DNA of 64,000 bases from Emergomyces orientalis. Lineage: Eukaryota; Ascomycota; Eurotiomycetes; Onygenales; Ajellomycetaceae. The DNA lies in the NCBI GenBank assembly GCA_002110485.1, contig MOWL01000004.1, positions 1-64,000 of the forward strand. The letters run 5' to 3'. Numbering within the stretch: the first letter of the stretch is position 1; each line of letters opens with the position of its first letter. Below the pieces are notes generated by a model. The model was not told the DNA's origin. It searched no databases and worked only from the letters and a program-made list of their open reading frames with translations. Of this stretch, positions 54,597 through 64,000 are shown piece after piece. Made by a program: the position numbers and the translations under genes.

Positions 54597-56758
54597 ATGT
54601 CTACTTCCAAAGAAACTGAGGTTCAGCTCGCCGCTGGCAGCGGTGCTTCTGATAAAGTACCTGTTGCGGGCAATAACGAGAAGACAGTCGGCGCCGCTGT
54701 CTATAGCAGCTCACATGGCAGTCTCGACGATATCAACCGACAGGCTCCCACGATGGAGGAGATTCAAACCCTCCGCCGTATCCCTGGCAAAATCCCATGG
54801 ATTTCTTTCTCTATCGCCTTCGTCGAGTTGTGTGAACGGTTCTCGTACTATGGAACCATTGTCGTGTGTGAGTATTACCGCCCAATGTCCGCTACAACTA
54901 TGTGGTAGACTACTGACAATGTTTTCCCGCATAGTTGTCAACTTCATCCAGCGGGATCTCCCTGAAGGCTCTACAACTGGTGCTGGTGGTACTGATCGCA
55001 CTCCTGGTGCCTTGGGTTTGGGACAGCGGGCTTCGACTGGTCTAACTCTATGTAAGCACACTTTTGCAAACATGATTCTAACAACTTGTGCTTGACTGAC
55101 CGCTGTATGCAGTCAACTCCTTCTGGTCCTACATCATGCCACTGGCTGGTGCCTACGTTGCCGATCAACACTTGGGTCGCTTCAACACCATCATGTACTC
55201 CATCGCTATCGCGCTCGTCGGACACACAGTTTTGATCATTTCAGCAATCCCGCCCGTTCTCAAAAACCCCAATGGCGCTGTTGCATGTTTTGCCGTCGGT
55301 CTTATCATTATGGGAGTGGGAACTGGTGGATTCAAGTTTGTCCCCTCGATTTTCAAACTCGTTGCTTTCTATGGCACTTCCAAACTGACGTTTTGAAAAT
55401 AGATCCAACATTTCCCCTCTAATTGCAGAGCAGTACACCGAAGAATTCATGTTTATCCAGACGACCAAAAAGGGCGAACGCGTGATCGTGGATCCTGCTG
55501 CCACTATCTCCCGAATCTATCATTATTTCTATCTCATGATCAACATTGGAGCTCTCCTTGGTCAAATATCCATGGTTTATGCTGAGAAATACGTCGGCTT
55601 CTATCTTGCATTCCTCCTACCCACTTGCATGTTCTGCCTCTGTCCATTTGTCCTCTATCTTCTACGACACAAATACAGCCGACAGCGCCCAGCCGGTTCA
55701 GTGTACGGCAAAGCCTTTAAGGTGTGGAGATTGGCTACCAAGGGCCAAGTGTCATGGAATCCAGCGAGAACGTACGTATCTACAACCGCAGCCGTCTCGT
55801 AATCTACCTGCTTGACCATCCACTGACAGATGAGGAACAGATATCGCAATTTCCATGACCCGGATATGTGGGAAAGAGCCAAGCCAAGCAACATTGCTAA
55901 CAAGCCAGTATGGATGACATTTGACGACGCATGGGTGGATGAAGTCCGCCGTGGTCTCAAAGCTTGTGCCGTGTTCCTCTGGTATCCTCTTTTCTGTGCG
56001 TATTTCAACCCCTTTTCTATTTACCGCATATTTTGGAGCATATTACGTTCTTCTAACATAATATCTTACCAGGGCTTTCCTACAACCAAATGTTGAACAA
56101 TCTCACCTCTCAAGCCGCCACCATGTTGCTTAATGGAGTCCCCAACGACATCGTCACCAACCTTAACCCCTTCACCCTCATTGTGTTCATCCCTCTCCTC
56201 GACAGATTCTTCTACCCAACACTCCGCAAATTGGGCATCAACCTGACCCCAGTGAAGCGTATTACTATCGGCTTCATCCTGGCAGGCTGCAGTATGATTG
56301 CCGCGACAGTCATCCAACACTACATTTACAAACTCGGCCCCTGCAAAAAGGACGCCAACAGATGCGCTGCCGATAACATTCCCGCCCCCATCACCGTCTG
56401 GGTTCAAACCGTCCCTTACGTATTCGGTGGTATTTCTGAGATTTTCGCCTCAGTCACCAGTCTCGAGTATGCGTTTACCAAGGCACCCAAGAACATGCGT
56501 TCCCTCGTGCAGGCAGTGGCTCTGTTCATGAACGCCTTCTCCGCCGCCCTCGGCCAAGCGCTTGTCAGTCTCTCTGAGGACCCCTTGCTCGAGTGGAACT
56601 ATGCCGTCACCGCCATCCTGGCCTTTGTCGGCGCCGTTGGCTTCTGGTTCAGCAACCGCAACATCGATAAGGAGGAGGATGCGCTTAATAACTTGCCAAT
56701 CGGCGACTGCGAAGGGCGCGCTGATGATGATCTTGAGCGTAAAATTGCGGAGAATTAG
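54597..56758 (+). CDS. PTR2-family proton-coupled di/tripeptide transporter
   Basis: Six exons: 54,597-54,867, 54,935-55,051, 55,113-55,335, 55,403-55,771, 55,841-55,995 and 56,073-56,758. Together they give 606 aa, with five introns of 61-77 nt, all GT..AG. POT/PTR signatures: ERFSYYG in helix 1; NSFWSYIMPLAGAYVADQHLGRF, built across the exon 2/3 border; GTGGFK joined to SNISPLIAEQYTEEF across exon 3/4. The middle part has ATISRIYHYFYLMINIGALLGQ, and the loop and late helices include FWLSYNQMLNNL and QTVPYVFGGISEIFASVTSLEYAFTKAPKNM. It sits in the plasma membrane and imports small peptides with protons. It ends in TAG. The long upstream non-coding region could carry nitrogen-responsive control. 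Confidence 0.94.
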
Positions 56759-58393
56759 CATGAAAAAAATTCAATTAAGTTGAATTTTTCTTTTCCTTAC
56801 TTTCTTTCTTTTCAGGATGGAAATGGGCCATGATACTGTGCATACATACATATGATTTGTGTTTGATATCCCTTTTTCTCTTGTTTTTTATTATTGACGT
56901 GGAATGGATTTGACAAGTGGTTCTATCTATATATGTATGTATATACGTAGTTCTGGCAAATGAATACCGAAACCATACCACTCCATTTATTATTATTATT
57001 ATTATTATTGACTTGCCATACGGCGGTAATGATATGTCATTTCATTTTCTTTACATAATTCATTTTTGAATAGAATCGATTTAGCCCTCAAGAGGATTCT
57101 TAGGATTACTCTGTCGCAAAATATTGTATCCCCCTCTCTACACAAATACACCATGAAATGCATACATACTCATCTTTACATATGCACAACAGTAGCAAGT
57201 AGCTAGCTTGAAGCCATTTAATGACAGGATATGATGCGAATATTGGAGTCAGTAATGGTTCTAACTGTGTAAAACTCCAGTCCTTCCGCCCGAGATGGTG
57301 GGCTTCTACCCAAATGCATCTGCACATATTGGTTCTCATTGATGCTACCACTAGGTAGCGATCTAATACCACCCACAGGGGTGAGTATCAGAGTTACTAG
57401 TTCATCCTTCGTTTGCCTAAAAATACTAGTCTCATAGAGCAACATGTATTTCTACCCCTTCATCTCCTCTCAGTGGCATGCATGCATGTCATGTTCCTTG
57501 TTTTACCCCCGTAAAAAGCTGCATGGAGGCATTTCAGTTCCTCTCCCCTCTTCCTCCCCCTCCCCCCCCCACTTCTCCGTGGCTTAATTTTGGTAAAGGA
57601 AAAAAAAATATGTTACGCATTCATTTCATATTCTTGTATCCCATTGCTCCAGCAATTTGATTTATAGATACATGTAGATATAAAATTTTCTGCCAAACCC
57701 CGTCATCCGCCATCCGCCATTCCCCAATTCCAACCTCTATTTTCCATGACGCCGCCACCACCGTACCACACGGTATATATACTCACGAAAAACAGAAAAA
57801 ATCCCTACAATAATAACGGGAGAAAGGAATACGGAGAAAAGGCAAAAAGGGACAAAGCTAAACGCTAGATTCTCCATCCCCAGTTCCACTTTCAAACCAT
57901 ATGTTACATTATATGATATGTAAAACTGCCTCTAGCTCATAAACCACGTAGTCATATAATCCAACCCATACCAAATCTTACCATATTATAACTCGCGGTA
58001 GAAAACCGAAGCCGGACGCCAGAAGATCCTCCGCCCAGGGGGGTGGGGGGTGTTAGAAGGGAGAAAAGCGGAAAGAAAAGAGGAAAAGGAGGGGAAAGGG
58101 GATATGATAACAAGGTGGAATGCAGAAATGGATAGGCAGGGAGCTAAGGGGTAACTAACAGATGGAAAATGGAATGGAAAATGCGAAGGCGTTAAGATGT
58201 ATGTATATATATTCAAAGGTAAAACGCCAAACGGTCTAGTAGGATTCAGTTGTTGCGTTACGGCAATACAGAAAATATACAATAATTTAAAAAAAATATA
58301 AAAATATAAAAATAAAAAATAAAAAAAGCAATTGCAAAAATAAGCAGGAGGAACAAAGCAGGGGGGAAAATGGAAAGAAAGGAAGAAAAAAAA
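56759..58393. other. Intergenic between convergent genes, no gene seen
   Basis: It holds the 3' ends of the peptide transporter and of the LCCL gene. An (ATT)n run lies at about 56,989-57,009. Confidence 0.5.
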
Positions 58394-60619
58394 TCAAGTT
58401 CTTGGCGGCGGAGGATTTATCCAGCTGCCATCTCTATTCCAAACACCGACACCACCATAAAGCCCAACCTTCGACCCTTTCAGAAATGCAAAGCGGAAAA
58501 ACAAATCTTCAGCCGGATCCACATCTTGATCCTGTATTGATACAACAGGATCATCACCATCATCGTCACCATCCAGATAGTCTACATCTTCACCACTCCC
58601 CACGATCGACCGCCGCTTCGGTCTCGACATATCCAACCCCCGATGTCCCTGGCGATGCCAGACAAACTCTCCCTTAACATCCTCATCCAAAAACCCGCGC
58701 CACCTCTCCACATCATTCACAAGCACACTAATGCCGTCAACATCCAGCTTCTCCATGCGCTCCGGCTCCCACAGGTGGAAGGTGATATTCCCATTACCCC
58801 TGTCTACATTATCGCCGGACGGCAATGAGATCTGGACGGAGGAATTGGTGATGTTGGGGCTGGTAGCACCCCACCAGCCATTGCTGCCGCCTGGGCCGGG
58901 GAGTTCGCCCAGTGCGCTTGGCGTTTCGATGATGGAGGCAAACCCCCATCTAGCAACGCCGTTGACAAAGAGGCCGAGGAGCAGGCCTTGGTAGATGATC
59001 GAGGGCCGGATGGGGAAGGCAGTTCCAGGCATGAGGAGCATGGCGAGGATGTAGTGGTGGATTCGAAGGCGGAATTGGGGTAGGACGAGGAGGAAGATTA
59101 AGCCACCGCCGATGCAGAGGTAGATCTTTAGATAGTGGAAAAACTGCCCACCTTGGCGGATGTGCCAGGCCTGTCCGAGGACGATAGAGAGGATGATGGT
59201 GATCATGATGGCCAAAGCTATGGGGGCGCCTGGTTGGGCTTTGATATCGTGCGGGGTAAGACGCTGAATGGGTATCCATAAAGCAAAAGTGTAGTTGTTA
59301 AGAGCCCCGATAAAAGCAGGGCCTAGGTATAGGATTGTTTTGCTGAACTGGTAAACGGGAGGGGAAGCCAATGGCTGTAGCAGAGGGCGAGCGCAGTAGA
59401 TGTACAGCACGTATGCAATGAAGCTTGCAGGTAGAAGTCTGGAACATAGAACCGATAATAGGTCTGAAACCTTGTGCAACTCTGGCGGATCAGACACAAG
59501 GCCCACGTGAAGAATGAGCATGAAAAAGGTGGTGAAGAAAAACACAGCAGGGGAGGTCGTGAAGAGGGAGACCAGGACAATAGTTGTGGCGGTAATGGCA
59601 AAGAGCGGCCAACGCAGGTCGCCCGGGCAGTCCGATTGAGAACCTGACAACCGCAGGAACCTAAAGGATTTAGGGAAGGTTGAAGGGAAGCCAACTGAGG
59701 CGAGTTTGTGCGCCGTGCTGGCGAAATACGAGTGGCCAGCGCCAGTCAGCTCGACGACTCCACAACCGCCGGTTGAGTCGCTGATAACACCAGCGTGGAT
59801 TGCAGCCTGGCATACATAACTATCTGCTCGATAGACTGCCTGATCATAATCGTCACTTGAAGCGCCAGGCATGGGACCACCAACTATCAGAGCCTGGTAG
59901 TTGACTGTCTCATTGCCCACCACGTACGGATCCAGGACGAGATGGCTGCTGCAAAACGCAGGGCATCGAAAGGCAAAGGTCGAGTGGTTGAATGGCCGGC
60001 ATTCATACCCATTCAGGCCGCATTCGTTTCCCGGTGACCTGTAGATCAAACCCTCCGTCAGAATCAAATGTTTTAATAATATCTTTCAAGATATTTCAAG
60101 CAGAAGGCATGGAAATAACACCTACCAGTAGCTAGCACCGCAACTGATTGGAGCGGGCTTCCCATAGCCCTCTATATGACCGCCAGAAGCAGAATTCTTC
60201 AGCACCAGGGCCCAAGGGAGAAACCAGCTAAAATACACCGCCAGCAGCAGACCAATCTTGTATTTCCGCTTGGGAAAGAAACGATCTACCAGTTTGATGG
60301 GCGCAGACTGTATACTGGGGAAAAGTGGGTTCAAGAGGAGGACTCGAGGCGGATCTGGGCCTTTGAGCCATTTAATAGTAGAGCGGCCAGCCTTGCGCAA
60401 TGGCAGCGGGACCCATTTCCAGTGGAAAGACTTGGAGGATTCCACCAGCCAGACGGGGATGGGCAAGGTAGTGGACGACGATTCGACACCTCCTGACATG
60501 CCTAGTTGTTGGATTCCGTCTGGTTCGTCGGCATAATGGTCATCTTCGTCGTCGGTCAGAGGGGCGATGACGGTTCTACCAGAGAGTGCCTCTTCATCAT
60601 CCCATAGTTCCCTGGCCAT
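58394..60619 (-). CDS. LCCL-domain multi-pass membrane protein
   Basis: Exons are 60,619-60,126 and 60,038-58,394 (87-nt intron), giving 712 aa. The N-terminal part is acidic and soluble (DDEDDHYADEPDG). A first membrane helix (GLLLAVYFSWFLPWALVL) follows near residue 140. The lumenal/extracellular section carries the LCCL domain with conserved cysteines: CGLNGYEC, CPAFC, SYVCQAAIHAGVI and GGCGVVEL. A run of about eight hydrophobic helices follows (for example LFAITATTIVLVSLF and IALAIMITIILSIVLG). The C-terminus is hydrophilic with a DDDGDDP stretch. Related fungal proteins are annotated only as LCCL proteins; the function is unknown. Exon joining restores YWSPGNECG. Confidence 0.88.
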
Positions 60620-61770
60620 AATTTCACTGTGCTATAGAGAAAAGAAAAGGGGAGGTTAGATTAGATATAACTACTCAGTAATGTAACTCTGCAGACTCAA
60701 TATTTGATGAAGGGGACAAGGGCAGCTTTAACTTACCAAGTAACTAAAACCCAGGCAGGCAACAACTAGAAGACACAGAAAGAAGAAACGAGCGAAGGGT
60801 CGACAACAGCGGGACCTGTTTATGGGGGTATCACGACACCGAGAGAGCAGAAATAGCAGAAGAGACAGAGAAGAAACTCCCAGATGATAGCGCAAAGAGT
60901 GGCGGAGTGAGGCGGAAGATAAGGTGCAGGCTCGGCGGAGTTAGTCAGCGGGTAGGATCAGCTGCCGGGATCCGAAGTAGTCTGGGGTACATTTCCATAT
61001 CAGGCTGTATCAGAAGGGACGTGCAAGTACATGGATGCAATTCCTCCGCTGTCTCACTCTCTGTTATCATCTTAAACCTGTATCTATCTATCTTATATTT
61101 TAAGATTTTACTTATATTTCTTAGGTTAAATATTCGTTTCTTCCACTGCAGTCGATCCGCTATTTTTAACCCATCAGCTGCCCTTTTCCCCTTGATTTCC
61201 CCTCGATTTCCCCTCGATTTCCCCTCTCTACTGCATTGTCCTCCTGGGATCAGCGCTATCACTGCATATCATTGATAGTCAGTCAAGGCCTCGGCTTGGA
61301 TGGATACTCAGGTACAAGTACCTCGATAACTATGACGTTCTGACTGGATGATCATGTATATGTACCTCTCCATGTCCTGACCGGCTGAATAATAATACGA
61401 ACCCCTGGATAGCGACAGCTTTGTTTTCAAAAAATAACAACTAACCCAACCCGCCATCGATTGCCATCCCCAAACACGATAATAGGTACTCTGTACGTAT
61501 GAGGAACTGAGACAACAGACAGGCAAACTCCATCACCTTCGTTCTTAACTTTCCCGGGACCACAGGGATATCGCTGTTGGGATTTGGGATCCGCTTGCGA
61601 CACGGCTTTTTACCCCATATTTTGTCCCACATATCGGATTATTGCCTCTGGTATCCTATATTTAACAAAAGGTTATCGTTAAATCCAACCGCGGTTAGGA
61701 ATTTTCCGATTGGGCTGCCAGGGTTATTTTTTTTACCGAATGATAAACAATATTCCTAAATTTTTATAAA
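60620..61770. other. Divergent promoter region, no gene seen
   Basis: It separates the LCCL gene (minus) from the aminotransferase gene (plus). Three near-identical 12-mers of the type CCCCTCGATTTC occur near 61,187-61,225. No other structure is recognised. Confidence 0.45.
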
Positions 61771-63983
61771 ATGGCGGCAAATAAATTCGCAATTGGGTCT
61801 CTTATCCCCATTCTCTCCTCCAACCAACAACAACAACAGCAGCAGCAGCAGCAAGACACAACCACAAAGATCAGATATCCCAATCGCAAGCCGAGGGAAT
61901 CCAGAACAGCAAACAATGGACACCCTCCAAAACCCCCCGTTGATCTGTCCCATCACTTCTCCGTTGCGGCGAGAAATCGTGTGGGAAGCGACGTGAAGAA
62001 GTTTTACAAGTACTTTGCGATACCGGGCATCCACAACCTAGCAGGAGGTAATGAATGCATGCCGTTACAAGGGTTACCTCATGCCCAGATATACGAAAGA
62101 GATGCAGACAAATAATATTACATTTTACGTAGGCTAACAAAAATCATAGGACTTCCCCATTCCTCCTATTTCCCATACGATACCCTTGAGGCCAACGTCG
62201 CCCTTCCCAATCGAATCGATACATCCACCTCCGATACAGGCCCCACCCGTGCTGAAGAGGACGAGATACTGTTATCAATCCCTCCCCCATCATCCAGACT
62301 CACCATCCCAAAAGAAAGCAACAGCACCAACCCCACAACCCGAATCGACCTAACCACCGCCCTGCAATATGGTACCGCGCAAGGCTACCCACCTCTCTTC
62401 TCCTTCATCCGTCAATTCGTCCGCGAAAATCTGCACCCAAACGTCCCCTACACAGACGGGCCAGAGGTGATTCTGACATGCGGTGCGACGGATGGCTTCT
62501 CCAAGACCATCGAGGCATTGACGAATGTCTGGGATAAGGACCGTGATTGGATCAGGGATAGAGAATGTATCCTGTGTGAAGAATTCGTGTATATGAATGC
62601 CATACAGACCGTTAGGCCGCGGGGTATCAATGTCGTGACTGTAGCTATGGATTCGGACGGGATGATGGTAGACGGGAAGCGCGGGCTGGCGGATGTTCTT
62701 GAAAATTGGGACTATAGCCGCGGGAGAAGGCCGCATTTGATGTATACGGTGACGTAAGTACTCCTTTTTATTTTTTATTTTCAAGTACGCAATTCCGCAA
62801 ATCGGTTTACTACCAGGATACCTGTTTTGATACGCTACTTTATTACCCTTTGGCATGGGCCCCTTGCTAACACTGAAAATTCGTGTATAGAATCGGCCAG
62901 AACCCTACCGGCGCCGTCCTCCCAGTCCCAAGACGCAGGGAGCTCTACGCCCTCTGCCAGAAATACGACATCATCATCGTCGAAGACGACCCTTACTGGC
63001 ATCTCCAATACCCCTCCGCCGCCCACGAGCTCGAAGCGCACTTTCGCGGCGCCAACAGCGGCAGTCCCTACCCGCAACCCAATCACCCAAGCATTAAATC
63101 CAATTACAACACCCACGGCAAACCTTCCAACTACCCCTTCCTTGACTCGCTCGTCCCCTCCTACCTCTCCATAGACACAGACGGCCGCGTGATCCGGCTC
63201 GATACATTTTCCAAAAGCATCGCGCCCGGCTGTCGACTGGGTTGGCTGACCGCACAGCCAAAAATTGTTGAGAGGATTCAGTATATTACGGAGACGAGCA
63301 CGCAGCAGCCGTCTGGGTTTGTGCAGGCGATGGTTGCAGGGTTGATTATGGGTGGTGGGGATGAGAGGAAGGATGACGAGTTCGGTGAGGATGACTGTGG
63401 TAGTAGTGGTAGCGGCAGACAGTCTATCGGTTGGAAAGCAGACGGGTGGGTGCGATGGTTAGAAGGGTTGCGGGCTAGTTACGAATGGCGCATGCGGACA
63501 ATGTGCACGATTTTGGAGGAGGGCAGATCGATTATTGGACACTCACCCACCACCACCACTTCCGCATGCTACAGCAACGGCTACGATAGCGACGATGATG
63601 ACGACTGGCAACTCCTCCACAAAACCCCACTGTATACCTTTCAATTCCCGCGCGGCGGTATGTTTGTTTGGGTGCGGATGTGCTTCGAAACGCACCCGCT
63701 CTGGTCCCATGAGGATGTATCCACCGAAAGGTTATCGATGGCACTCTGGAAACATCTGACGAAGAAACCGTATCTGTGTCTAGTGGTGCCGGGGGCGATG
63801 TTTAATCCCGTTGGCGGTATTGGCGATGGAAAGGGAAATGATGACTCGTTCAGGTACTTTCGCTTGTGTTTTGCACCCATGCCGGAGGGGGATGTGGCTG
63901 CGTCTGCGAAGGGATTTGTGGAGGGGTGTAGGGATTTTTGGTCACAGAGAGATTTAAAGGATGATGAGGATGAGGATGATTGA
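61771..63983 (+). CDS. Class I/II PLP aminotransferase, aromatic/aminoadipate (Aro8-like) type
   Basis: Exons are 61,771-62,047, 62,150-62,753 and 62,891-63,983; introns are 102 and 137 nt; the product is 657 aa. PLP-fold motifs: ALQYGTAQGYPPL, LTCGATDGFSKTIE, the IGQNPTGAVLP segment joined across exon 2/3, DIIIVEDDPYWHLQY (cofactor Asp and Tyr) and LDTFSKSIAPGCRLGW with the Schiff-base Lys. The end contains FRLCFAP with the substrate Arg. It likely transfers amino groups from aromatic amino acids or 2-aminoadipate/kynurenine to 2-oxoglutarate. The family is usually about 500-600 aa; the surplus here comes from low-complexity inserts, including a poly-Gln run (about residues 19-28) and an Asp/Gly/Ser-rich insert before GWVRWLEGL. 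It ends in TGA 17 bases before the window edge. Confidence 0.91.
61828..61857. repeat. CAA/CAG repeat coding for poly-Gln
   Basis: Ten consecutive Gln codons (CAA then CAG) lie near the N-terminus of the aminotransferase. Confidence 0.85.
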
Positions 63984-64000
63984 GGGCAATTGAAATGAAG

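Overview
The window is nuclear DNA of a filamentous ascomycete. Genes have short GT..AG introns (66-137 nt, one of 334 nt), and there are Zn2Cys6 and fungal-specific transcription factors, an NmrA regulator, a HeLo-like/pseudokinase protein, and long AT-rich blocks packed with gypsy, copia, LINE and Tc1/mariner elements alternating with normal-GC gene blocks. That two-compartment structure resembles Onygenales/Ajellomycetaceae; the family-level placement is inference.

Layout. (1) 1-13,223 is a transposon block: the tail of an AT-rich LINE, a GC-rich LINE on the minus strand (about 1357-6793) with a candidate 15-16 bp target duplication and an (AAT)n tail, then a decayed chromodomain gypsy element (about 7428-11,290) broken by 348-bp solo LTRs, one of which is nested inside another. 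(2) 13,850-27,254 is a gene block with five genes, all on the minus strand: nmrA, a HeLo-like/pseudokinase protein, a medium-chain reductase, an ankyrin-tailed L-asparaginase and a D-2-hydroxyacid dehydrogenase. (3) 27,544-42,253 is a three-level nest. A two-gene Tc1/mariner-like element with 164-bp inverted repeats and a TA duplication contains an 11.6-kb gypsy element (GATAT duplication). That in turn contains a 5.5-kb copia element (GCATG duplication, 209-bp LTRs differing at one base). (4) 42,873-63,983 is a second gene block: a fungal transcription factor with no visible DNA-binding finger, a 2,2-dialkylglycine-decarboxylase-like aminotransferase divergent from a Zn2Cys6 regulator, a six-exon PTR2 peptide transporter, an LCCL-domain membrane protein and a class I aminotransferase.

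Several host genes touch nitrogen and amino-acid use (nmrA, asparaginase, peptide transporter, two PLP aminotransferases), but there is no evidence that they form one cluster. The most notable signal is mutational. All internal stops in the copia frame (9), in the second gene of the Tc1-like element (11) and in the well-read part of the LINE (4) are TGA, and paired repeats differ only by transitions. The AT-rich DNA is depleted of CG, CC and GG while CA/TG stays common. Host genes end in ordinary TGA stops, so this points to a CpA-sparing hypermutation process rather than a changed genetic code.
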